In this document: in pieces, positions 6,781 through 12,752 of the stretch
How positions within the stretch are numbered: position 1 is the first letter of the stretch
Layout of the letters: each line of letters opens with the position of its first letter
From: HGM11416 sp045596285
GTDB taxonomy: Bacteria; Bacillota; Clostridia; Christensenellales; Borkfalkiaceae
Length of the DNA stretch: 19,125 nucleotides
Direction of reading: 5' to 3'
NCBI GenBank assembly: GCA_045596285.1
Contig: JAZOCA010000080.1
Coordinates: 1 to 19,125 of the forward strand
Program-made: the position numbers and the translations under genes
The notes under the pieces: model-generated
Told to the model about the DNA's origin: nothing
The model's input: the letters and a program-made list of their open reading frames with translations, nothing else
Databases searched by the model: none

Positions 6781-7061
6781 CTATTAGATATTTGATTATT
6801 TCAACTTGAGCGTCAAGCCGAAAAAATCTCTTGTAAAAAACAAAACGAACTTTGATTTTTCATCAAGGTTCGTTTTATTCTTGTTTGGTGCGCCATTGAC
6901 AACGTAAGTTGAACCGAAAGGTTTGATTTACGTTGTTTTTTATGCAAAAAATAAGGGCAGGGCATAAATCCCACCCTATAAAAAGTGATATTAAAGTTTA
7001 CAATACCCACCCATAAGGCAATGAATAAGGCGAACTTTTAACAGTTCGCCTTTAATATTTT
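6781..7061. other. Gene-free stretch with stacked hairpins
   Basis: Two further terminator-type hairpins lie here. AAAACGAAC/GTTCGTTTT with inner TTGAT/ATCAA spans 6842-6876. ACAACGTAA/TTACGTTGT (6899-6907 with 6928-6936), capped by an ACC-GAAA-GGT mini-stem, is followed by a T-run on the plus strand. No gene ends at either of them, so they look like relics of lost genes. A 65-codon minus-strand frame (6813-7010) runs through these hairpins and is not credible. Confidence 0.6.
7027..7052. terminator. Hairpin after the helicase gene
   Basis: AAGGCGAACT (7027-7036) and AGTTCGCCTT (7043-7052) form a perfect 10-bp stem, 9 bp after the helicase stop codon. The T-rich side is better on the plus strand; on the minus strand the tail is only weakly T-rich, so termination of the helicase transcript is probable but not clean. 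Confidence 0.6.
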
Positions 7062-10000
7062 TTATTCGTAGAAACCTATTCGATTTCTTTTTTCTGTTTC
7101 TACATTTTGTTGTGTATGCTTACAACGTGGATAGTTATGGCAACCAAAAAACGTGCCGTATCTTCCTTTTCTTAAAACCAGAAAATCCCCACATACTGGA
7201 CAGCGATTATTATGGTAAACTGCCTTCATATTGTCATTTGTGTAAGAACAGTATGGGAAATTAGAGCAACCGTAGAAAGATTTTCCGTCAATTTCGGACT
7301 TTCTCACAACTAAATGACCTGATTTACACCAAGGGCAAAGATATTCATTTTCGTCTTTTGCCTCACTTTCATCTTCCATAATATAGCATTTACTTTTAAT
7401 TTCTTGTATAAATTCTGAAGATTTACTCTTTTCAGAAAGCAAATATACTATGGATTTTGTTCTTGTTAATGCTACATAGAAAAGACGACGTTCTTCGGCA
7501 TATTCAAAGTTGTTTTTCTTCCCAAGTAAAAGCGTTAAAACATTATCATCTTCGGTTTTATTAGGGAAACCATTTTGAGCATCTTCGCCACTAATTAAAA
7601 CTACAAAATCACTTTCCAAACCTTTTGAGCCGTGAACAGTACTATACGATATTTCAAGTTTTGGATAATCATAATGCCTTATAGTTTTATAATCAAAAAC
7701 TTGAATTTCTCTACAAATAAAACTGTCTATATCTCGCTTATTTCTACCTAACACCAAAACTTTTGCAGTAGAATTTATTTTAGAAATATCCTCTAAGGCT
7801 TTAGAAAGTGCCATCGCTTTATTGCCTTTATGGTAAATAATTCTTACAGGCTTTTCTTGGTGCTTGGAAGATTTTATATTCTTTTTATATTGACTTGGAT
7901 TTGCTGTAATAAAAGGCTCAACTATTTGTTGAAGTTCCGCAGAATTTCTATGCGTAGAAGTTATGTAGTTTAATTTTGCTCCTGTAAAAATCTTTTCAAA
8001 CTCTAAAAATACGTTTATATCACAACCTGCAAAACGATAAATTGCTTGCCAATCATCGCCAACAGCAAAAAGTTTAGCATTTCCGTGTGCAATAAGTTTT
8101 TGCAAGAATTTTGTTCTACTCTCAGATATATCTTGAAATTCGTCAACGATAATATATTTATACTTAAAATTAGGGGTAGAATCAAGTAAATCTACTGACT
8201 GCAAAATCATATCGTCAAAATCAATCTTGTCCGCCTCTCTTAAATTTTGCATATAGTAATTATACACGTCTTTGCATATATCTAAAAATAAACGTGCACG
8301 ACTTGTATCATATAGCGAATCATTTAATTGTGATTTTAATTCATCAAAGCCCGTATCATCTTTAATTTGTGCTTTATACAAAGAAATAAACGTCGTTATC
8401 AAATTAAAAAATGAACTAAAATCTCTACCTGTATAAACATTATGCAACGCATTAAAAATTTCAGTTTGAGATAAAGGCTTAAATTCTACACCATTTTCCA
8501 ACAAACGAGATTTAAGGTTATCGAAAATAACGCCCTCATTAAATTCGTAAGAATAGGTTTCTATGCATTTGGTTTGATTTTCAATATGTATTTGACGTTT
8601 CCAATGCATTGAACGGACATACTCATCGCTTTCCTCTTTGTCATATTGAGGAGCAGTTCCTTTTCTGTCTATGCCATAATGTTCTATATAAATACCATAA
8701 TCGGGTAAGTAGAAATCGGGGGTGTATTGACGCTTATCGAGTGTACTTGTTTCAATTTCATATGTCTTTTCATATTCGTAATTTATCCCATTTGTAAAAA
8801 GATAGTTCGCTATTACGAGTTCTTCATTGCTTTTAACAAATTCATTTTTAAGCGTTTCGTGCTTATCTTTGTTTGCAGATAATTTCCCCAAACGGTCTTT
8901 TAACGTTCTAAAATCAAGAGTTTTTAATTCCTTGAAAATCTCACCATCATTTTTGTATTTCTTCTTATAAGTCGGTGCAGCGTAAAAATATAATGCGATA
9001 TATTGAAAAATCTCATTTGCTATTTTATGATTTTTTACCAATTCTTCCTCAAAGAATTGTGTAATATAAGCCTTTAGTTGTTCTTCTATTGCTTTTTTCT
9101 TACCACTCGATTCAGTTAAAATTTTAAGACCTAAAGCGTGAAAAGTTTCTACTGTTAAACCTTTTGCCACAGCACTTATTTTACTTTCTAAATCGTCAGC
9201 AGAGGCTCTTGAATAAGACAATAACAATATTTCATCTTTTTTCGCCAAACCCATTTCCAATAAATACTTAACCTTTCCGCAAATCGTCAACGTTTTTCCC
9301 GAACCTGCGCCTGCGATTGTTAAGTTTGATTTAGAATTACAAAGCACCGCACGCCGTTGTTCCACATCAAGGCTTTTTCCATTTATATTATCAAAAATTA
9401 TATCATCTAAATGCCTTGCGATAAATTTTTCGTTATGTTTTTCTATGGTATCAGCATTAACAACAGGAATTTGATAATATTTACGAGCATAAGTATTATA
9501 TTTTTCTATCCCTTTTAAAGCATTGCTTAACGCTCTAGATATATTTTCAGTATCAATATAGACGTCAGGTAAGTTATCAATTTCTTTAATAATAGATAGA
9601 ATTAAATTTTTTTGTTCTTTGATTAAATCATAATCGTTGACGATCTCTTCAATTTTCTGCTTGTATGTGTCATATTCTTTTTTATACTGAAAGGAATTAG
9701 GAACTACGTATGAGTAAACTTTTTTAATCGTAGAATAAATTTCTTCAATCTTTTCTCTGCTACACTCTAAAATATTATCCAAAATATCCACAATGGGGTA
9801 TGTTTGTAAAAGTGTGTTATAAGCAAATGTTAATGATTGTATTTCCTTGTTATGTTTTATAATTTTTTGTATGCAAACATTATATCTTGAAACAATATCC
9901 GCATACAGTTCTTTTTTTGCAAGAGAGCGAATAAGTTTTGAATTTTTATTTTCGTTATTATCAATACTTTGAAATAAAGTCAACGCCGTTTCAACTTTTT

Positions 10001-10064
10001 CAACATACGATAATATTTTCTTTGCTTTATTTTTTAAGAATAGATTTTCTATAAAAGCAAACAT
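7062..10064 (-). CDS. Helicase IV-type UvrD-like helicase with nuclease-like insert and two zinc ribbons
   Basis: This 1000-residue protein is an SF1A DNA helicase. Motifs are AGAGSGKT (251-258, Walker A), DEFQD (641-645, Walker B), VGDDWQAIYRF (668-678), TSTHRN (702-707), VHGSKGLE (810-817) and VALTRTK (864-870). Between motifs Ia and II lies a PD-(D/E)xK-like insert: LVIANYLFTNGINYEYEK, then YTPDFYLPDYGIYIEHYG (447-464), as in E. coli helicase IV. A charged, partly coiled N-terminal region of about 230 residues precedes the helicase core. Two topoisomerase-type C4 zinc ribbons end the protein (C910/C913/C933/C939; C955/C958/C975/C981). It probably acts on stalled or broken DNA; a mobile-element defence role is possible but not shown. 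The AAGGAG site is 14 nt from the ATG, longer than usual. It is the most AT-rich gene here and stands alone with its own promoter. Confidence 0.9.
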   Translation of the reverse strand: MFAFIENLFLKNKAKKILSYVEKVETALTLFQSIDNNENKNSKLIRSLAKKELYADIVSRYNVCIQKIIKHNKEIQSLTFAYNTLLQTYPIVDILDNILECSREKIEEIYSTIKKVYSYVVPNSFQYKKEYDTYKQKIEEIVNDYDLIKEQKNLILSIIKEIDNLPDVYIDTENISRALSNALKGIEKYNTYARKYYQIPVVNADTIEKHNEKFIARHLDDIIFDNINGKSLDVEQRRAVLCNSKSNLTIAGAGSGKTLTICGKVKYLLEMGLAKKDEILLLSYSRASADDLESKISAVAKGLTVETFHALGLKILTESSGKKKAIEEQLKAYITQFFEEELVKNHKIANEIFQYIALYFYAAPTYKKKYKNDGEIFKELKTLDFRTLKDRLGKLSANKDKHETLKNEFVKSNEELVIANYLFTNGINYEYEKTYEIETSTLDKRQYTPDFYLPDYGIYIEHYGIDRKGTAPQYDKEESDEYVRSMHWKRQIHIENQTKCIETYSYEFNEGVIFDNLKSRLLENGVEFKPLSQTEIFNALHNVYTGRDFSSFFNLITTFISLYKAQIKDDTGFDELKSQLNDSLYDTSRARLFLDICKDVYNYYMQNLREADKIDFDDMILQSVDLLDSTPNFKYKYIIVDEFQDISESRTKFLQKLIAHGNAKLFAVGDDWQAIYRFAGCDINVFLEFEKIFTGAKLNYITSTHRNSAELQQIVEPFITANPSQYKKNIKSSKHQEKPVRIIYHKGNKAMALSKALEDISKINSTAKVLVLGRNKRDIDSFICREIQVFDYKTIRHYDYPKLEISYSTVHGSKGLESDFVVLISGEDAQNGFPNKTEDDNVLTLLLGKKNNFEYAEERRLFYVALTRTKSIVYLLSEKSKSSEFIQEIKSKCYIMEDESEAKDENEYLCPWCKSGHLVVRKSEIDGKSFYGCSNFPYCSYTNDNMKAVYHNNRCPVCGDFLVLRKGRYGTFFGCHNYPRCKHTQQNVETEKRNRIGFYE

Positions 10065-10100
10065 AAAATTACTTATCTCTCCTTTTGAAATTTAAAATTT

Positions 10101-10129
10101 ATTATACAATATATTTGTGAAATTTTCAA
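10101..10129 (-). promoter_or_regulatory. Promoter of the helicase gene
   Basis: On the minus strand, TTGAAA (10129-10124), a 17-bp spacer and TATAAT (10106-10101), giving a leader of about 30 nt. Confidence 0.8.
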
Positions 10130-10152
10130 GTCGGATGCATAGGTGTAAAGCA

Positions 10153-10297
10153 ATAAAAAAGCCATAATACCGATATTTTTCGTATCAATATTATGGTTTC
10201 TTTATGTAAGTAATCTAAAATTTTGATACCATTTAAAAAATGGGTACATTTTCTTGTAACGGGTAGCACCTATTTTAGTTCGATAAATTGAAATTTG
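10153..10297 (-). repeat. 3' hairpin element, copy 2 (after the GNAT gene)
   Basis: Same architecture as 4286-4426 and 11203-11353. The outer stem is CCATAATA/TATTATGG (10162-10169 with 10189-10196). The block TAATCTAAAATTTTGATAC (10211-10229) is identical to 11244-11262. Then come a decayed TGGGTAC...GCACCTA stem followed on the minus strand by six Ts, and the tail TTTAGTTCGATAAATTGAA, ending 4 bp before the GNAT stop codon. It probably terminates the GNAT transcript. Confidence 0.75.
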
Positions 10298-10301
10298 ATG
10301 A

Positions 10302-10796
10302 TTAGATTGTGCTTAAGGAACTGCGCTCATAAACGTAATTCATGCTATCTCCATTCCCATCTTTATTGTTGTGGTGATATTTAAATCCAGCATTTTCAAA
10401 TGCCTTTTGCGATGCAATATTGCCTGGATATATTACGGCTTCACTTTTTTGTATGGTAAAACCAATTATTTCTTCATTATTAAGAAGTTCTTTGAGTAGT
10501 GTTGAGCCTTTTCGTTGACCTCGTTTTTCAGGTGCAACCAATACTTCCATTATAATTGTTTTGTGTTCGTGCTGGCAAAAAGCAATAACAGCAAAAGGTT
10601 TATCGTCTTCGAAAGTGACTTTGCACCAGAAGTTCTCTCCAAGAATAAATCCATCTTCGTTTGTCCAATACTCATAAAAATTCCGAAAGCCCTCGTCTAA
10701 TCCCGTAGAATCGACAGCACTTTTATCCAGCCAATTTTCAACAAAGCCCATTGTGTTGGGATTGTAGTCATACCAAGCATAATTCACAGCGCGCAT
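10302..10796 (-). CDS. GNAT-family N-acetyltransferase
   Basis: This protein has 164 residues. The acetyl-CoA-binding motif A of the GNAT fold is seen as MEVLVAPEKRGQRKGSTLLKE (83-103), with R92-G-Q-R-K-G-S98 as the pyrophosphate loop. Motif B is YPGNIASQKAFENAGFKY (123-140). It transfers acetyl from acetyl-CoA to an amine; the acceptor is unknown. AAAAGGAG lies only one base before ATG 10796, so the GTG at 10787 (10 nt from the site) is a possible true start; I keep the ATG. The gene is a single-gene unit with its promoter inside the long repeat at 10828-11239 and its terminator in the 3' element at 10153-10297. Acetyltransferases are frequent cargo of mobile cassettes. Confidence 0.88.
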   Translation of the reverse strand: MRAVNYAWYDYNPNTMGFVENWLDKSAVDSTGLDEGFRNFYEYWTNEDGFILGENFWCKVTFEDDKPFAVIAFCQHEHKTIIMEVLVAPEKRGQRKGSTLLKELLNNEEIIGFTIQKSEAVIYPGNIASQKAFENAGFKYHHNNKDGNGDSMNYVYERSSLSTI

Positions 10797-10827
10797 GCTC
10801 CTTTTGCTTTTACAATAGGAATTCTAC

Positions 10828-11239
10828 AAATTCTTATTTATCGGTGAGTATATTATATCACATAATCTATTGAAAATCAATAATTCTTTTAAGCGAATCA
10901 ATAATTGAACGATACTCCATAAATTGAGCGAAAGGGGTATAAAGTGAACGATTTATATTTTACGGCAAAAAAGAAAAAAAGGGGCTGTAACTTTAATCAC
11001 TTTCGCAGAAAGTGTATCTCATCAGGCACGAAGTGGCTGGATATCATCAATGCGGAGCATTGGATATCATCATTACGGAGTTTTTTTGCACGCTAAAGCG
11101 TGATGATATGCAAAAAAGAGCGAAATAAATCGCTCTTTTTGATGATATGCACGCAAACAAGTTGCGTGATGATATGCCATTACTCCGTAATGGATAAAAA
11201 ATGACTGCAATTTTGTATCAAAATTACAGTCTTTTTTTG
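10828..11239. repeat. Long cassette repeat, copy A (412 bp)
   Basis: This is a near-copy of 11690-12082, about 94 % identical by eye. The only indel is a 19-bp insertion in copy A next to the repeated AATTGARCGA sequence (10903-10931). One end carries an outward promoter for the GNAT gene. The other holds a row of small hairpins separated by GATGATAT or its complement: CACTTTC/GAAAGTG (10998-11014), AATGC/GCATT, CACGCT/AGCGTG, AAAAAGAGCG/CGCTCTTTTT, CACGCAA/TTGCGTG, CCATTAC/GTAATGG (11177-11193) and GACTG/CAGTC with an inner AATTTTG/CAAAATT (11203-11231). The last one is a bidirectional terminator type. No transposase or integrase is present. Confidence 0.9.
10852..10880 (-). promoter_or_regulatory. 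Repeat-borne promoter of the GNAT gene
   Basis: On the minus strand, TTGATT (10880-10875), a 17-bp spacer ending TGTGA and TATAAT (10857-10852). The same promoter recurs in copy B, so it belongs to the repeat and not to the gene. Confidence 0.8.
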
Positions 11240-11353
11240 TGAGTAATCTAAAATTTTGATACAATTTTAAAATGGGTGCAAATTTTAGAGTTATAGGTGC
11301 ATTTTTCTACAACGGTTTGCACCCATTTCTAGTTAGATAAATTGGAATTTATC
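11203..11353 (-). repeat. 3' hairpin element, copy 3 (after the second MazG-like gene)
   Basis: The outer GACTG/CAGTC hairpin is shared with the end of long repeat A. Then comes the block TAATCTAAAATTTTGATAC (11244-11262). A 13-bp stem follows, AAATGGGTGCAAA (11270-11282) with TTTGCACCCATTT (11316-11328), enclosing a 33-nt loop. The palindromic tail GATAAATT-GG-AATTTATC (11335-11352) overlaps the stop codon of the gene. On the minus strand the large stem is followed by a T-rich tract. It likely terminates the mazG-like transcript. Confidence 0.75.
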
Positions 11354-11675
11354 GGTTTAACAAAAACTGCTCAAGGTTTCTTTCGTGTCGATATTTAATC
11401 GAGGCTTTTTTATCCTTTTCTAAAATAACATCATTCAAATTGATTTGATTTAGTGATGCGATTGCAAAAGCATAGTGAATAACATCGACCAATTCGTTGG
11501 CTAACTGTGATTTTAAATCTTCGCTATCTGATGCTTTTCGACCATCACGTTTGTTTAGAACTTCAGCCACTTCGCCTACTTCTTCAACCAATTTCATAAA
11601 CAAGCTGGTATCAATACCGTGGCTCTTATAATGGTCATATAGGTAATCTTCATAATCTATAATACTGACTTTCAT
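11349..11675 (-). CDS. MazG-like nucleotide pyrophosphohydrolase (cassette gene)
   Basis: This short single-domain protein of 108 residues has the MazG signature: E31-E32-V-G-E35 followed by E61-L-V-D64 (VEEVGEVAEVLNK ... LANELVDVIHYAF), metal ligands for hydrolysing an NTP to NMP and PPi. It is not a copy of the gene at 142-525; only the motif is shared. Two ATGs stand in tandem (11678 and 11675). GAGGTG is 2 nt from the first and 5 nt from the second, so I use 11675. It is a single-gene unit, with promoter 11714-11742 inside long repeat B and the terminator element overlapping its stop. Like GNATs, MazG-like proteins are common cargo of mobile cassettes. Substrate unknown. Confidence 0.87.
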   Translation of the reverse strand: MKVSIIDYEDYLYDHYKSHGIDTSLFMKLVEEVGEVAEVLNKRDGRKASDSEDLKSQLANELVDVIHYAFAIASLNQINLNDVILEKDKKASIKYRHERNLEQFLLNR

Positions 11676-11689
11676 CATATCACCTCGTT

Positions 11690-12082
11690 AAATTCTTATT
11701 TATAGGTGAGTTTATTATATCACATAAGCTATTAGAAATCAATAATTCTTTTAAGCGAATCAATAATTGAACGAAAGGGGTATAAAGTGAACGATTTGTA
11801 TTTTACGGCTAAAAATGAAAAAAAGGCTTGCAGATTTAATCACTTTCGCAGAAAGTGTATATCATCAGGCACGAAGTGGCTGGATATCATCAATGCGGAG
11901 CATAGTATATCATCATTACGGAGTTTTTTTGCACGCTAAAGCGTGATGATATGCAAAAAAGAGCGAAATAAATCGCTCTTTTTGATGATATGCACGCAAA
12001 CAAGTTGCGTGATGATATACCATTACTCCGTAATGGAAAAAAAAAGACTGCAATTTTGTATCAAAATTACAGTCTTTTTTTG
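11690..12082. repeat. Long cassette repeat, copy B (393 bp)
   Basis: Second copy of 10828-11239, without the 19-bp insertion. Similarity starts 15 bp before the MazG-like start codon and ends abruptly at the T-run of the GACTG/CAGTC hairpin. One base further, the sequence becomes a copy of the tRNA-Leu 3' end (12084-12103). Divergence is concentrated near the AT-rich middle (about 11805-11830), while the hairpin ladder is almost identical, which suggests constraint or recent conversion. Confidence 0.9.
11714..11742 (-). promoter_or_regulatory. Repeat-borne promoter of the second MazG-like gene
   Basis: On the minus strand, TTGATT (11742-11737), a 17-bp spacer and TATAAT (11719-11714), at the same place in repeat B as the GNAT promoter in repeat A. 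Confidence 0.8.
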
Positions 12083-12083
12083 A

Positions 12084-12103
12084 TGCGGGTAACAGGACTT
12101 GAA
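12084..12103 (-). repeat. 20-bp duplicate of the tRNA-Leu 3' end (att-like)
   Basis: This stretch is identical to 12282-12301, which is the acceptor 3' side plus T-arm of the tRNA-Leu gene, in the same orientation. The match stops within the first bases outside (the CCA is not copied). Such duplicates arise when a tyrosine-integrase element inserts at a tRNA 3' end. No integrase gene is in the window, so this would be a relic or a satellite. Confidence 0.7.
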
Positions 12104-12242
12104 TTCTTGCATTTTGCAAAGCAAAAGGATATAAAAAAATGCTTAATGCTTTGCAAAATACTTCGGTCAGCCGCTAAAAACAGTAGGTGGCTACTGTTTT
12201 TTTAACGCTTTAGTTCAAGCCCTGTTATTTAACCTAAGTATA
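12104..12242. other. Non-coding segment between tRNA end and its duplicate
   Basis: No gene. It holds a perfect 13-bp inverted repeat, ATTTTGCAAAGCA (12111-12123) with TGCTTTGCAAAAT (12147-12159), and a hairpin AAACAGTAG/CTACTGTTT (12178-12198) followed by a T-run on the plus strand. An inverted near-copy of the tRNA T-arm, TTCAAGCCCTGTTA (about 12214-12227), faces the duplicate at 12084-12103. Confidence 0.6.
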
Positions 12243-12278
12243 CAAAAAAAACAAGCACAAAAAAGTGCTTGCTTTTTT
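12243..12278 (-). terminator. Terminator of the tRNA-Leu gene
   Basis: CAAGCAC (12252-12258) pairs with GTGCTTG (12265-12271), with A-runs and T-runs on both sides. On the minus strand it begins at the CCA end of the tRNA and is followed by a run of Ts. Confidence 0.85.
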
Positions 12279-12365
12279 TGGTGCGGGTAACAGGACTTGA
12301 ACCTGCACGTCCGTAAAGACATAAGAACCTGAATCTTACGCGTCTGCCAATTTCACCATACCCGC
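12279..12365 (-). tRNA. tRNA-Leu (anticodon CAG), CCA encoded
   Basis: This 87-nt gene begins GCGGGTATGG and ends TTACCCGCACCA on the minus strand. The 7-bp acceptor stem pairs end to end. The D-arm carries the usual AATTGGCAGAC, the anticodon loop TTCAGGT gives CAG, and a long class II variable arm (TGTC/GGAC) follows. The T-arm is CAGG-TTCAAGT-CCTG. All features fit a leucine tRNA reading CUG. No strong promoter lies directly upstream, so it may be read together with the small-RNA candidate at 12420-12568. Its 3' end is duplicated at 12084-12103. Confidence 0.95.
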
Positions 12366-12382
12366 AAAAATATTAAGTTATA

Positions 12383-12429
12383 TCCTTAAGTAATAATATG
12401 CAATCTGTTCCTTAGGGTAATAATATGCA
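12383..12429. repeat. Tandem pair of near-identical ~19-bp repeats
   Basis: CCTTA-ag-TAATAATATGCA (12383-12401) and CCTTA-ggg-TAATAATATGCA (12410-12429) are direct repeats between the tRNA and the small-RNA candidate. On the minus strand each carries TTGCAT or TGCAT, usable as a weak -35 for the tRNA. No other function is visible. Confidence 0.5.
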
Positions 12430-12568
12430 CGCTTGGTAAGCAAGCGTGCATAAAGGCTATTTAATGCGGTTAACAGTTGATTTCTTCTACGCGGAGTGAT
12501 TCTCTCCCCGTGGGGCGTATTTCACGCTGATCCCATGGCACTTAAATGCAACCGCAAGCATTAAGAGC
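12420..12568 (-). ncRNA. Probable small structured RNA of unknown class
   Basis: A good promoter (12575-12603) fires into a stretch without an ORF. The predicted transcript begins near 12568 and is more GC-rich than the surrounding spacer. TTAATGC...GCGGTT near the 5' end pairs with AACCGCATTAA (12471-12461) as a closing stem. The interior can form GCGT/ACGC, CCCC/GGGG and GGAG/CTCC hairpins. A 10-bp hairpin TGCACGCTTG/CAAGCGTGCA (12426-12450) ends it, with only a weak T-tract. The closed-stem, open-bubble shape and size would suit a 6S-type RNA, but I cannot match conserved 6S sequence. It is not a recognisable SRP RNA, tmRNA or RNase P RNA. Confidence 0.5.
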
Positions 12569-12574
12569 ATCTTT

Positions 12575-12603
12575 ATTATAGCAAATATTTATTCTAAATG
12601 CAA
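12575..12603 (-). promoter_or_regulatory. Promoter of the small-RNA candidate
   Basis: On the minus strand, TTGCAT (12603-12598), a 17-bp spacer and TATAAT (12580-12575). No start codon with a ribosome site follows before the tRNA. Confidence 0.75.
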
Positions 12604-12752
12604 CAGTTTTTTAATGGCAACGGCAGAATAAACGGTTGATTTTTTAAGATAAGTAAATATATTTAAACTAACTTATAGGGCAGAATCTTTTTGATAAAAG
12701 GGTATAAAAGTCGCTAAATGCCAAAAAATTAATAATTTAATGCAAAATAAAA

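Noticed and set aside
6813..7010. 65-codon minus-strand frame
   Set aside because: It overlaps two perfect hairpins, lacks a ribosome site and has no protein-like motif.
10998..11239. CRISPR array
   Set aside because: The 8-bp GATGATAT words are too short, irregularly spaced and change orientation. There are no equal-length spacers and no cas gene.
11329..11353. Classical integron attC site
   Set aside because: One copy has ATCTAAC, fitting the RYYYAAC core, but the other two copies have ATCGAAC/GTCGAAC, no matching GTTRRRY partner was found, and there is no IntI. Kept only as an analogy.
11073..12119. Two similar minus-strand frames (63 and 67 codons, at 11073-11264 and 11916-12119) rich in Tyr-His-His
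   Set aside because: They read straight through the hairpin ladder of the two repeat copies and have no ribosome site. Their similarity follows from the DNA repeat itself.
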